DNA from: Actinernus sp. WN-2022
Taxonomy: Eukaryota; Cnidaria; Anthozoa; Actiniaria; Actinernidae
Assembly: GCA_030867875.1 (NCBI GenBank)
Contig: JAOWCC010000655.1
Coordinates: forward strand, 7,710,269-7,774,268
Direction of reading: 5' to 3'
Length of the DNA: 64,000 bases
Within the stretch, counting starts at the first letter, position 1, and each line of letters begins with the position of its first letter. The notes below the pieces were generated by a model that saw only the letters and a list, made by a program, of their open reading frames with translations, had not been told where the DNA came from and ran no database searches. Both the position numbers and the translations under genes were made by a program. Positions 41,257-54,000 of the stretch are shown one piece after another.

Positions 41257-42690
41257 ATTTTAAATAAATAGAACTGAATAGCTAGCTTTCAAGTTACAAA
41301 AATATGAGAGAATCATAAGGTTTTTGGGATGCGCGACGAAGCCATACATTGTACACCGATCGGATTCATCTAAGGCCAATATGGTAAAATATTATTGTCG
41401 AGACTCCAATATTGGGCGAGACCGAACGATGAGTCTAATGATTAAAAGTCAGACTTAAATATGGTTCATATTAGACGAGGACGAATCCTATAAGTATTTT
41501 ATTATACCAAACAAATAATCCTCCAATCAATAAACATAATGAACGAATGAAGAACTCACTAGCTGTCCAATATGTAGCTGTATGTCCTCAAAGCAGCTTT
41601 TGCGGGGAACCTGACCCTAATACACATATGCAGGAGTAATGGGCTCCTGACATAAGCACCGGATTGGAGAATTATTTGTAAGGTACAATAATCTCTTATT
41701 TTCCCGGTTTTGGAAATTTCGCCGTTTTTATTATCAAACCAAACTTCGTCAAACTCGGGAACCCTGGGTCAGATCAAGTTTTTAAACTCGGCCCAGTCCC
41801 TTCCTTAACTGGTGTGTTATGCCTTATTCTTACTAATTTTCGCGATTTTCGCGTTTTGGAAAAAATCGCGAAAATTAATACTCGCGACAAAAAGCCGGGA
41901 GCGCGCGAAAATTAAACACGAGAAATTTAATACCATATTATATAAGAAAACAATACATGAATTTTAAATGTTGCGAGTCATGGGCTTGCTGGTAATTGTT
42001 CTGGATTAATTAAAACTGTCACTTTCTGCCCTTGAAAATATATATTTCTGGTCTTGTTTTCGACTAGCACTCTTCCTCTGATTCACTGTTATCTTCAGCT
42101 TCTGTCTAGTTAATTTGTGAAAATTTCCTTTAGTGTACAATAAAGATGTTTGGTACATACAACTTTACGACCACTTGTAATTGAGGTACGCTTTGCGAAA
42201 CGGAGCCCTCGGATCTGGGTTGGGGAGATTAAAGCAATGGCACTGAAATCGCGAAATTAAATACACTTTTGTTCACTTTTTTCCTGGAATCGCGAAAATA
42301 AATACTCTCGAAATACAGCTCCCGAATTTTAGCGAAATTAAGTATTCGCGAAAATTAGTAAGAATCAAGGTACAAAGAAAGCAACAATCCTGTCCGATGG
42401 TACTTTGGATCTGCCAGCCAGATCTGATCAGCCAAAAACAACAGTAATAATAGCAGTAGTCCAAGGACTACAGCGAAGCTGATTGAACAACGTATATATA
42501 TTGAAGATATACAATATTTCGACTGGCCAAACTTATTGGGACAGAGGGTAAATCATTACGGAGGAATTCTTGCCAACCGCAATTAGCATAACAATACTAT
42601 TAGGAGCGTGGGCAAGAGAACACACATGACAGCTACATGACTGTAGGATCCAGACAAAATCTTACAAAATCTAAAAATATGGAACTATAT
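41257..42690. other. Intergenic sequence, no gene recognised
   Basis: CGCGAAAATTA motifs are scattered in both orientations at 41840-41920 and 42240-42360 (TTCGCGATTTTCGCG, ATCGCGAAAATAAATAC, ATTCGCGAAAATTAGTAAGA). They enclose about 530 bp with inverted outer strings TTCTTACTAATTTTCGCG and CGCGAAAATTAGTAAGAA, so 41825-42366 is probably another MITE. The remainder holds nothing recognisable. Confidence 0.55.
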
Positions 42691-42699
42691 ATATATCAA

Positions 42700-43330
42700 C
42701 AATATGACTATTGAACATAAAGCCTCCACAAAACCTCTAGCCGAGTACACATAGACGAATTGATGAATTGGGATGATCAAATTAAGCACATAACCTCAAA
42801 AGTATCAAATGGCCTGCGAAGGCCGCTATATAAATCAAGAAAATTAACGGATGGCCAATATACACTCAAGTCAATTTTATAATATCGCTCACTTGTGCAA
42901 CCTTATTTTGATTATTCAGCAGTAACGTATGGGGCAACTGTTGCAAAACACGAGCTGATCAATTGCAAAGGCTTCAAATTAGAGCAGCTCGCATTGTTAC
43001 AAGGGCTGACTACTTAGTTAGGTCATATGACTTACTGAAGCAGCTGAAATGGCCAAATTAAGATGAAAGACAATAAATGCAGTTAAGGATAATGATGTTC
43101 AAGGTATTTCACGAAATAGCGCCAACATATCTACAAGACTCATTTCAAATTACCACAGAAGCACATAACTACAATCTTAGAGGTACTAACTCTAACCTAC
43201 AATTACCACAGCCTAAAACTAACTTTCTAAAGCGTTCTTTCTCTTACCGAGGCACAGTAGCCTGGAACTAACTTTAGAACGATGTAAGAAAACTCGACAG
43301 TTTGGCAGCTTTTAAAAAAGCGGATTGATT
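42700..43330 (+). pseudogene. LINE relic: RT thumb and C-terminal tail
   Basis: Readable pieces in order: VHIDELMNWDDQIKHITSKV (42747 on), SLVQPYFDYSAVTYG, then MQLRIMMFKVFHEIAPTYL, NYNLRGTNSNLQLPQPKTN and FSYRGTVAWN. These match the LGVxxDxxLxW...HI, LVxPxLDY and YNLR...F-x-Y-R...W-N motifs of CR1/L2-like reverse transcriptases. Stops and frameshifts separate them. Confidence 0.75.
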
Positions 43331-43526
43331 TTCCTTATGATAGATGCAAATATTGCCCCATATTATTATGAAGGGATCTTTTAAAATTATTAAGTAGAAT
43401 TGTCATTATTACTTTTATCAGAAATGCTATATTTATCACTATACTAAAATATTATTGTTATAAGTAAAGTTTTAAATCAACAATTAGTTATTATTAGCTT
43501 AATTAGTATGTAATGAGTAGAAATTA

Positions 43527-43886
43527 TACATGCATCAGGAGTTCCGGACTTCCGGTTGGATCACACTGCATTCTGGGTAGGTGGGCTCAGAAAAGTGGGC
43601 ATCAACTTCTAGATCGGCCATATTGGATTTGAGTGCAGTCAATTTTTGCTCCTTTGCAAGTTCAAAAACTTACTACCTAATACACGGAATTTCTTACCTT
43701 TACAGATTCTTCAGTTGGGAGTTCTAAGTCGATGTTTAAGCTTTAGAACGGGATTAATAAAGTTTCCAAGTTGACTGCGCTCAAATCCAATATGGCCGCT
43801 CAGGAAGTTGATGCCCACTTTTCTGAGCCCACCTACCCAGAATGCAGTGTGATCCAACCGGAAGTCCGGAACTCCTGATGCATGTA
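43527..43886. mobile_element. Foldback element, about 125-bp arms
   Basis: ACATGCATCAGGAGTTCCGG, GGATCACACTGCATTCTGGG and AAAAGTGGGCATCAACTTC are matched by their complements at 43765-43886. The unique centre is about 110 bp. There are only a few mismatches between the arms. Confidence 0.88.
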
Positions 43887-44319
43887 TACCGTAAACACGG
43901 CATGTCTGTAAAGCAGCCTTTCTGAGCCGTTTACCGTATGGACATGTATCGCAACAATCTCCCAAAACAGAATTTTACCTGCCAAGTAACCATGCAGACT
44001 TGTAACTGAATTACACATGTAAACGTTTTGTACACCACGGCGACAGGTCTGCAACAGGCTGCGCATGTCCATTCAGCGGTAGAAATCGCGGGAGCATCTC
44101 TACATGCTCCTAAATGGTTTCTGCTTAAAGTGCAAATAAGCCCTGGCTAATTATATGTCTTACTAGAAACTAGAGGCCACAGCCAAAGGATTCTGAAATA
44201 TAAAGTTGATTTGATTTATTTGTCGTGGTGTATATGCCATTTTGTCGATGTTGCGCACGCATCAGTAGTATAATAGACGCGAGCTTCAGACTCGTTCTGG
44301 TTCACCAGCTCACATAGAT

Positions 44320-46275
44320 TTGAGTGATCACTCACTCATTTACTGTGTCATCAAAGCGGGTGTTCCTCGGGCCCCTTGCAGAGTTATAGAGTATCGATCG
44401 TACAAGCAATACTCAAGGGAGTCTTTCCTGACTGAACTCAGAGACATATGTTGGAATGTCGTCGACGAGCAATTGGACACCAATAGTGCAGTTGAAACTT
44501 GGAACCAACTATTTACGGATACAGCCAATCGACATGCTCCAATAAAAAAATCTAGAATCAAGGGTATACACGTGCCCTGGATGAATTCAGTGTTATGCAA
44601 CGCCATGCAAGACCGCGATTACCACCACCGGAAGGCCATTAAATCAAGATCGTCATTCCATTGGTCCATGTACAAAAAGATAAAATCCTACGTAAACAAC
44701 ATGGTCAAAAAATGCAAAGCTGATTACTATTTAAACCTTATTACTAGGAACAGGGGAAATAGCGGTGAACTATGGAAAACACTGAACGAAATTACTTCGC
44801 GAAAGACATCCTCAATCCCTTCATGTATCGAAGTCGATGGCGTACCACATACTGACTCAAAGTCGATTGCTGAAGTTTTAAATAATCATTTTTCAACAGT
44901 AGGAACTAAATTGGCTGCTAAAATAAAAGCAAGCCTTGATTTTTTCTATCCACGACCCCCTTCTGGTGAATCCATCGCTAGGTCTCGAAACTTTGTCTTC
45001 ATTCCAGTTGAAGAAAATTTTGTGCATAGACAACTAAAAATGCTCAAGACAAATAAATCAATTGGCCTTGATCGCATTAGCGCCAGACTGCTGAAAGACT
45101 CTGCAAGCGTCATAACTCCTGCTTTGACCAAGATATTCAATCGCTCACTTGAGTCTTCTACATTCCCTTCTATCTGGAAATTTGGTAAAGTTACAGCTCT
45201 CTTCAAATCTGGTGATCGAAGCAACGCCAACAATTACAGGCCGATTACAATCCTCCCGACAGTTAGTAAGATCCTTGAGAAGGCAGTCCATGCACAAGTA
45301 TATAATTACCTTATGGAAGAAAAGATCCTTACACCCAGGCAGTTTGGCTTCAGACCTAAACTCTCAACAGAGATCGCTCTTACTCATTTCACCGATACTA
45401 TCCTTGGGAATATGGACAGTGGTCTAGTAACGGGTGCTGTTTTCCTGGACTTGTCAAAAGTGTTTGACACTGTTGACCATACTATTCTCTTCAATAAACT
45501 AGTAACAGCTGGCTTTTCTGACACAAGTGTGAACTGGTTCAAGTCCTATCTATCTAACAGAAGCCAAATCACCAACTTGGCAAATGTCTCTTCCTCTCCC
45601 AAGAAAGTTCCTGTCGGAGTTGCTCAAGGAAGCGTCTTAGGACCACTACTATTCCTTGTTTATGTAAATAACTTACCCTCATGTGTTAATTACTGCGAGG
45701 TGTCCCTCTACGCTGATGATACAGTAATTTACTGCTCTTCGACTAATGCCCAGGAACTTAAAGATAAATTGAACGCTGATCTTCTGTCCATATGTCAATG
45801 GTTTAACAGCAATCTCTTGACACTGAATACATCTAAATGCAAGTTCATAATTTATGGCAGCGCACGCAAGCTCAAGGATTTCAGAGAGGTTTCACTAACC
45901 ATAAATGGCTCTGCTCTTGACCGAACTGACTCTTTTAAATATTTAGGAGTGACAGTCAGTCAGAACATGAGTTGGTCAGAACACGTGGATAGAGTCAGTA
46001 ATAAAGTCAATCAACGTCTTGGCATCATCCGCCGGGTAAAGCATTTGCTGCCCTTGCATGCGCGGCTAACTCTCTATAAATCTCTTGTCCTTCCCTTACT
46101 TGACTATGCCGATATCGTCTGGGGAGATAAGAATAACACCGTCCTCATGGATCACCTTCAAGTTCTTCAGAATAATGCTGCTCGACTAATGCTCGACTTT
46201 CCCTCAAGTTCTTCTGGAAACCACTGTACCTTCGACGGCGCTATCATCGCTGTATTACTATCTTCAAATGCTTAA
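44320..46275 (+). CDS. LINE reverse transcriptase, 5'-truncated, frameshifted near its 3' end
   Basis: 651 codons. The start retains only the SDHSLI end of the endonuclease. RT motifs in order: GLDRISARLLKD, WKFGKVTALFKSGDR, NNYRPITILPTVSKILEKAV, FGFRPKLSTEIALTHF, FLDLSKVFDTVDH (usually KAFD), GVAQGSVLGPLLFLVYVNNL (usually GVPQGS) and catalytic SLYADDTVIYC, then the thumb YLGVTVSQNMSWSEHVDRV and LVLPLLDYADIVWG. Just after QNNAARLML the frame slips; WKPLYLRRRYHR continues in the next frame. The Ala-for-Pro change in the GxPQG motif is unusual. Probably inactive. Confidence 0.9.
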   Translation: MSDHSLIYCVIKAGVPRAPCRVIEYRSYKQYSRESFLTELRDICWNVVDEQLDTNSAVETWNQLFTDTANRHAPIKKSRIKGIHVPWMNSVLCNAMQDRDYHHRKAIKSRSSFHWSMYKKIKSYVNNMVKKCKADYYLNLITRNRGNSGELWKTLNEITSRKTSSIPSCIEVDGVPHTDSKSIAEVLNNHFSTVGTKLAAKIKASLDFFYPRPPSGESIARSRNFVFIPVEENFVHRQLKMLKTNKSIGLDRISARLLKDSASVITPALTKIFNRSLESSTFPSIWKFGKVTALFKSGDRSNANNYRPITILPTVSKILEKAVHAQVYNYLMEEKILTPRQFGFRPKLSTEIALTHFTDTILGNMDSGLVTGAVFLDLSKVFDTVDHTILFNKLVTAGFSDTSVNWFKSYLSNRSQITNLANVSSSPKKVPVGVAQGSVLGPLLFLVYVNNLPSCVNYCEVSLYADDTVIYCSSTNAQELKDKLNADLLSICQWFNSNLLTLNTSKCKFIIYGSARKLKDFREVSLTINGSALDRTDSFKYLGVTVSQNMSWSEHVDRVSNKVNQRLGIIRRVKHLLPLHARLTLYKSLVLPLLDYADIVWGDKNNTVLMDHLQVLQNNAARLMLDFPSSSSGNHCTFDGAIIAVLLSSNA

Positions 46276-46493
46276 ATGGCATGGTGGACTTCAACTTTAA
46301 ATTAAAGAAGAATCACGACTTTCATACATATAATACACGCCGTCAGCACAATCTACATTTGCCATTCGCACGTAGGAATTGGGGACAACAGAAGTTTACC
46401 TACCATGCACTATTAGACTGGAACTCTTTAGACTCTGAAGTTATACAATCAACTACATTATCAATTTTTAAATCTTACTGGCACATAACTTAA
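46216..46493 (+). pseudogene. Frame-shifted C-terminal tail of the same LINE
   Basis: It reads WKPLYLRRRYHRCITIFKCL, NGMVDFNFKL, HTYNTRRQHNLHLPFARRNW and QQKFTYHALLDWNSL, ending at 46493. This completes the post-RT region expected after the frame slip at about 46215. Confidence 0.8.
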
Positions 46494-46689
46494 TTTCATA
46501 ATAATCCTTGTTCTATTTCTATTTTATTTCAACCATTTATCTTTTCTGTTTTCCATATATTAGTGAAATATATATTTTTAATACAGGACCTCCCTGAAAA
46601 TCACAAATTGTGAGTGGAGCTTTCCTGTCAAAATATTATTATTATTATTATTATTTTGTTATTTAAAAGATAGCCATTTTTCTAGCTGC

Positions 46690-47115
46690 GCGCGCAACAT
46701 CGTCAAAATGGCCTATTGGTCGTTCAAAGTTGCCCAAAAACGTGTCTTGGGTTGCCTGTTGACCGAATCAAGCGCGCGAGCGCTTTTCAAAATTGGCACT
46801 GGGTCTAGTTTGACGTCATCACCAGAACACGCGTACGCTTGATGCGACATTGCATGAAAGGCCTTGCCGAATAAAGCTCCGCGATATTATCATCTTTCTC
46901 AGTTATCTATCAATTATTTTGCAAATATGCCAACGCTTTATACCAGCGCTTTATACCAGCGGAGACGAGTTCTGCGGTTGATGACGTCACGTTACATTCT
47001 CGTCCCAGTCCCCGAACTTGCGCGGAAATTAATCTAAATTTGGAAGTTTAGTCGCTAAAAAATAATGAAAACATTTATTAAATTCTTCGGTATTTTTTCC
47101 CTACCGTTTAAGGGT
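46690..47115. repeat. Uninterrupted copy of the repeat that hosts the ribozyme element
   Basis: Inverted relative to 12003-13190. It contains AAGTTTAGTCGCTAAAAAAT at about 47045. Across the insertion point it reads GAAATTAATCTAAATTTGGA, that is, one TTAGA-like site (complement of AATCTAAAT) with no 767-bp insert. Confidence 0.8.
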
Positions 47116-47404
47116 AGGTATATTTTTACTACCAGTTTACCGAGTTGGCGGATTTGGCCCGCCTTGGCTGTGAAACACACCAAAAATTAACTCTGCGATT
47201 ACGTGAGGCGGGCTGGCCCAGTATGGAGATACCGGGCTAGCACGGCTTGGAGTAGAATTACAACTAGCTCACGCATTGTCCTTGTGCCAGCCATTTTAAA
47301 CAACAACTACCCGCCAAAAACGTTCACTCCAATACCCAGTCCGGGCTGGCGCGCTCCGTGTAATACCAGGATGAAACACAGCTTGGTAAACCGGGCCAGC
47401 CCGG

Positions 47405-47588
47405 CAAACTATGCAGGCCAGCCCGGCTCATGTAATCAGGCTCTTGATCAGGCTTTGAGGAAGAACACGGGCCCTGGTGTATATTACAGGTGGACATTAA
47501 GCCCGGCAAACCAGCCCGTCTCATGTAATCAGGCTCTTAATCAGGCTTTGAGGAACAGCACGGGCCTGGTGTATATTACACGAGGACA
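47405..47588. repeat. 93-bp direct duplication beside the prune stop codon
   Basis: TCATGTAATCAGGCTCTT, ATCAGGCTTTGAGGAA and TGGTGTATATTACA occur at 47428 and 47521. The region 47190-47588 is rich in GCCCGGC/GCCGGGC strings. It would lie in the 3' UTR of the prune gene. Confidence 0.75.
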
Positions 47589-48019
47589 TCAAATCTTCAA
47601 AAACTCCATAACAAGAGGGAAGACTACTTTTCTAGAGGCCTTGACATTTTGCTGATTAAAACAAAAATAACCTGCCAAACTACCATCAATGGCATTCAGT
47701 TGTAACTGCTCATCCCTTTCTAAATGAGCTGCGAGAGACTTAACACCATCTTCACAGGGTCCGCAAACACACAACTGCCTCATTGGTGGGCAATCCAAAG
47801 AGTCAAAGTACATCACCATGACAACAAATGCGTCTAGCTCCCTTGATGTGCAGAATTCTTGTATGGTATCTGTGATGTTGTCTCTAGAGAGGAATGTCTC
47901 CAGACGTAAACCAATGGAGCTTATTCCAATCTTCAGTGGGTTGGAAGTGCTGGTGGGTACTGCTTTGTAATCTTTGCGGAGAATTTCCATACTGGTAAGG
48001 CCAGCGACGTCAAATTTTG
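47589..48019 (-). CDS. PRUNE1: Prune exon C: DHHA2 region and stop
   Basis: Acceptor TTTATAAATTCAG, phase 1 in, 431 nt with TGA stop at 47589-47591. It reads KFDVAGLTSMEILRKDYKAV, PLKIGISSIGLRLETFLSR, ELDAFVVMVMYFDSLDCPPM and RQLCVCGP, closing in SRKVVFPLVMEFLKI. This is the C-terminal substrate-binding domain of DHHA2 proteins. Confidence 0.9.
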
Positions 48020-51000
48020 CTGAATTTATAAAACAATAAACACACTTGAAATACTTTAGTTTTCCTCATAACTCTTAAAAGTTTTGATGGGCAAAATGTC
48101 TTTATTCTGATTGGGTAATCAAGGATAACTTTTTTTCTTTATAGTCCAGTTTCGTGTTCGAAAATTACCGCTGAATGCAATGACTACAGACGCATGTACC
48201 TGTTTCAGGCTCTCAGATAGTGGGAAAGGGGTTGGAAAGGGAGCGAAAGAAAAACACAGGCCAAAAAAAGAAGAGGGGGACTGGGGGAGAAAAAGGAGAA
48301 AGCGGAAAAGGACAGCCTGTGGAACTTCTTTGAACGACATCGTTCCTCCCAGTTCAGGCGGTGTGCGTCACGATCTGGCATAACACGATAATGAGTGAAC
48401 GAGATTTTGACGTAAATGTACCTTGTGTTAAATACCCGGTATTTCTTGCAAATATTTGATCAGGAAAGCAACAGAGAAAGGGGGAAACTGCAGACATTTT
48501 CCTGTGATACAGTTAGTAAAAGCACAGGCTAACCATCCTCCCATTTTGTGTATTTGTCACTGATGTTTTAATAATCCATCTTTTCAAATAAAATACCCTT
48601 CGACTTGATTTGTGAATGTGTTGATTTAGCGCGCGCTCATAATACAGTTCGGGTTTCCTGTGGCTCAGGTTTGTTTACATATAGCTCGGGCTTCCTGTGG
48701 CTCATCTCGCCAACTACATAAAAATATTGTTAGTGTGCTTGTGCAAGCAAGCACCACCAATTCACACTTATTTTTTATTTTATTTTATTTTTGTGGTTAT
48801 AGTATTAATATGGCATTAATAAAATATAATTATTATAAGGTGTTAATAAGATATAATTATTATAAGGTGTTAACCCTTTGTTAGTGTGCTTGTGCAAGCA
48901 AGCACCACCAATTCACACTTATTTTTTATTTTATTTTATTTTTGTGGTTATAGTATTAATATGGCATTAATAAAATATAATTATTATAAGGTGTTAATAA
49001 GATATAATTATTATAAGGTGTTAACCCTTTGTTAGTGTGCTTGTGCAAGCAAGCACCACCAATTCACACTTTTTTTTTTTTTTTGTGGTTATAGTATTAA
49101 TATGGCATTAATAAAATATAATTATTATAAGGTGTTAATAAGATATAATTATTATAAGGTGTTAACCCTTTGTTAGTGTGCTTGTGCAAGCAAGCACCAC
49201 CAATTCACACTTATTTTTTATTTTATTTTATTTTTGTGGTTATAGTATTAATATGGCATTAATAAAATATAATTATTATAAGGTGTTAATAAGATATAAT
49301 TATTATAAGGTGTTAACCCTTTGTTAGTGTGCTTGTGCAAGCAAGCACCACCAATTCACACTTATTTTTTATTTTATTTTATTTTTGTGGTTATAGTATT
49401 AATATGGCATTAATAAAATATAATTATTATAAGGTGTTAATAAGATATAATTATTATAAGGTGTTAACCCTTTGTTAGTGTGCTTGTGCAAGCAAGCACC
49501 ACCAATTCACACTTTTTTTTTTTTTTTGTGGTTATAGTATTAATATGGCATTAATAAAATATAATTATTATAAGGTGTTAATAAGATATAATTATTATAA
49601 GGTGTTAACCCTTTGTTAGTGTGCTTGTGCAAGCAAGCACCACCAATTCACACTTATTTTTTATTTTATTTTTGTGGTTATAGTATTAATATGGCATTAA
49701 TAAAATATAATTATTATAAGGTGTTAATAAGATATAATTATTATAAGGTGTTAACCCTTTGTTAGTGTGCTTGTGCAAGCAAGCACCACCAATTCACACT
49801 TATTATTTTTTTGTTGTTGTTGTTGTGGTTATAGTATTAATATGGCATTAATAAAATATAATTATTATAAGGTGTTAATAAGATATAATTAACCCTTTCA
49901 TGCCCGAGTTTTTGCAGTATTTCTAGACTGAAAAAACCCTCCCCCCTAACTAAATAGTCATTGTTACCATGGAATTTTTAACTGACCTATAATACTAGGG
50001 GCTCAGAGTTTTTAGACGGCCATTTTGAAGGCAGTTGTGGATGTTCGGATGAATATATAGAATTATAGGCTTTTTAAAAACCTTTTTTTGCCATTTATAG
50101 AGTGCTGGAGGACATCATTAAGTCTGATGAGAGCTTAAATCAGTACTTTCTCAAAGAACCGAGTTTGTGCCAGTCTATTGTGACAGAGAAAGAGCCTCAT
50201 TTTCCACTCGTGAATATGGGCCAGGACGTCTTGTGTCACTTTAGCGTGGGCTTTATAAATGGGGGTCTGGAGCCACCTATCATAGCTTTTTTGGAATATT
50301 GGACAATATTTACTTGCCATTGATTCCAATATGAAGGTATTAGGTCGAAATGGCTTTAGACTTCTTCTATATTTTGAAGAATGAAGATGGGGGAAGTGCC
50401 ATGTCGTTGTTTGGTAGGATTTCCCGGCATGCATCGCGGTCATTATGGGTGAAATAGTTTGTGGACAGAATGGCTTGTTTCTGGGCAAGTTTGGGTGTTG
50501 GGAGATAGAAAGTGAGGTTAGTGCAAACATGAAACTCTAAAATGTGTTGTGAAATATGTATTTTTGAGAGAAAATGTTGAATCTGAGGAGAAATAATTAT
50601 TTTTTGGAATTCCTATTTTAGTCTATTTTGAAATAATGTAACCTATAGTTCGCTTATGCAGAGAAAGGATTTAGATGAAATTATTCTTTCATTAACATGC
50701 CAATTGTAGTTCATTAGGATGAAATTATTCTTTTCGTTCATTGGGACCATTTGGTTAGTGGGAATGTTATGGGTCTACATGTAGCTTTAAAAACAAGTGT
50801 AATGGAAAATTCCATATGTGGGCATGAAAGGGTTAATGTTTTAAAATTGTGGTGATATTTGGTGATTTGCGATGATTATGATATAGTGATAGAGTGATAG
50901 TATTGAGGTACGAAGTTAATATTATTGTATTGTTATTATAGTGTTATACTATGTTATATTGTTATTATGTTATATGGGAAAAGGATAGTTAGATTTTATG

Positions 51001-54000
51001 ATGACAGTGAGATAATCATTAGTGAGAGAATTAAGGATGACAGTATAGGTAGGAGTTACAATAGAGTTACAATATAAGGTATATCGGCAGTAAAAGTAGG
51101 ATTAAAATTAGGATTAAAATAAATTTGAATTTGAATGAAATGAATTATGAATGAGATTAATATGATTAGATGTTATCATAGTAATTTATATACTATGAAG
51201 AAGTATGACATATACCCCTCTGATTCCATTTGATTATAGGATCTATAGATAACAGTGATGTACATGCAATAAAGGATGACCGTGTTGGTGTGCAATAGAG
51301 GATGACCATGTCTATATAACATTGGAGGATTGTATTCTCAAAACATTAAAACCAATTATAACTGTCATCGTTTGGATACTTTCAACGTACTGGAGGATTG
51401 CATTCATCGTTTGGATATTTTTAATGTACTGGAGGATTGCACTCAACCCATGACCCTTCACATAATATGGGATGTATCAGTGATATCCATACATGTATAT
51501 AAAGCTACAGGAGGATTGTATGCTCAGGATGTTAAAAACATAATTGCTGAGGACTGTGTTCTTAAGAATAGATGATTGCGTCCGACTTAGAACAGACTTA
51601 GAATCGAGGGATGAATTAACAAATATTATTTTAAAAGGTTTTTTAATTTATTATTATCACATGTTATGATATGGAATTTTATGTATCCAATTATTAAGGT
51701 ACGATTGGCCCATTAAGAGAAAAGGAAAAATATATTTATATATGACAACAATAAATTTACTGTCAGGGGCATAGCTGGCCATTTTTGGTTTGTTAGCCCG
51801 TTCGAACAGAAAGTTTGTAAGCCAGGGTTAACTGGCTTAAAAGCAGCTACATCCATGACTGTTATTTTTTGTTCATAGTGGGCATATTTGGCTATGTTTC
51901 TTAATTTTAATTTTAATCTCTTCTTTTTGTTTTTCTATTGCATTCAGTCTCTTTACGATAATTCCTTTCTGCTTATTAAGTTCTTCTTCCTCCCTTTCGA
52001 GGCTATTGTTCAAAGTGCACAGTGCACCCATCTTTTTGACCCATGGCCGTTTGGGGGTTCTCTCCTCTGTTAATTGTGTCTGTTGAATTCGGTTTTCAAT
52101 GTCATTTTCATCGTCACCAAAGTTCCACGCCTGGTTGTCGCCGTCAGCAACGTCCTCGGATACACTCATGTTGATTTCTAGTTAGGAAGAAAGTTAAACG
52201 TTTGCTAGTTAGGAAGAAGATCAAAAGTTCGCTAGTTTTTGTAATTTATTTTATTTTATATTAATTTATAAATTTGGTTTTAATTTTGGTAATTTTTTAT
52301 ATAAATTATCAATTTGGTTTTAATTTTTATTTAATTTTATCTTTATTAAATTTATTTTTAATGATTAACGACTAGGGGTACTAAATTCAACTTCCAATGA
52401 CTGAATAAGAGTATTAATAATTTATTAAAATGACTAAAAGCATTAATTTATTAAAATGACTAAAAGCATTAATTTATTAAAATGACAAAGCATAAGAACC
52501 AAAGATATCAAATGTGTATTTCTGAATAACAAGCCCCTTTATCAAGGGTTAGGAAGCTTGCTAGGACCTAGAACATAGTGGTGTTCTGAGACGGTCACGT
52601 GTTTCTGCCTTGGGCCCAGGCCTATCCCGACACGTAAATACACACGGTTGATTCTATGCGCCATTTTGTTTTTGTTAAGCCTAAAGGATTTAGAGGTTTA
52701 GAGTTGAAATATTGATTGTTTAAACCGTTTGAGACAATTGGAGATTTCATGGAGACTATTATTGGAGGTTAGTAGAATTAAAAGTTTATTATGTCTGTAA
52801 CTAATGAATGTGTTTACGATTATATTTACCTACCTCACTTGGCAGCACTTTAACGATGACTTGGCTTGCTTTACTTACGAATGTACGGATTATTAATTAC
52901 TGTGCTTGTTCTTGCTTTATCTAAAATTGTTTATAACGATGTTAACGTTAGTCTTAGATCGTAGAGTGAATATAAACCGTCAAAGTTAACATGCTTACCG
53001 TGATTTACTTGTGAAGGTTTTTACGAACAGCTTGCTAATTATTATCACGTCGTGTTTAAAGAGGATTTTTAACAGTCATATGATTGCGTTTTTTTGGGAT
53101 ATACGTTATTTTAAAAGAGAGTGCGAGCAAGTTAAAGATCGTTATTTTTCAAAAAAAATTATGAGGATTATATGACGCTATAAAAACGAGTGCTGTGTCT
53201 GCACAGGTACCCCAAGCTCCCTATATGTATATGAACTTGACTTAAAATTGTTTGTAAATTTTAAAATCTATAAATATGAAATAAAGACTCACCTTTTTAT
53301 CCAAATGTGTTTTCCTTTATTATCTCTATCGATTTTGGGAGTCTATTAAGGCCATTTGAAGGGTTTTATGATTTTACTTTTTCCACTCTCTTAAAAGTAA
53401 ACACATTTGGATAAAAAGGTGAGTCTTTATTTCATATTTATAGATTTTAAAATTTACAAACAATTTTAAGTCAAGTTCATATACATATAGGGAGCTTGGG
53501 GTACCTGTGGTGTCTGTTGAGTGCCTTCATTCTGAGTGAGCAGGACAGAGAGAGGTTTTTGATTCTGAGTGAGCAGGAGTAAGCAATGTGATTTATTTAG
53601 AAACAGTGAGGAGTTTATAGCTAGGATTTAATATATGATTGAACGATCTAACATGATCCGTTTGTGGCGACAACGTTTGAACAACTGGCATAAGGGTGGA
53701 AACATTTAAAAAAATGAGTTGAGAGATTTGGATCAAAAGATGTTGGAGATGGTTAATGTCGAGGTTACTATGTATGGGTTATACTTGAAGACAAGTGAAC
53801 ATTGCACATATAATGCTGATGACTATGCAGGATGCAGACAGGATGTAAAGAAAGAAACAGAAAGAGGGGCAGTTGATGATTATGGAGGGGTGGTTGCTAA
53901 TCATCATAACATGTTAGAAGGAAATGAAGAGAAATTAGATTTGGTTAAAGATCATGGACAGGAGGATGTGGTTAAAGATTTGGTTAAAGATCATGGACAG

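Larger units (their letters stand above)
44190..46660 (+). mobile_element. 5'-truncated non-LTR retrotransposon
   Basis: The body starts in the last part of the endonuclease (SDHSLIYCVIK) and ends with a (TTA)n tail at about 46632-46656. The ORF has a single frameshift near 46215. It lies in the gap between the two host genes. Confidence 0.85.

Noticed and set aside
47203..47655. 150-codon plus-strand ORF
   Set aside because: It overlaps a GC-rich 93-bp duplication and the antisense of the prune last exon; no domain.
50121..50150. CTGATGAGAG string, a possible hammerhead
   Set aside because: No GAAA at the required distance and no pairing flanks.
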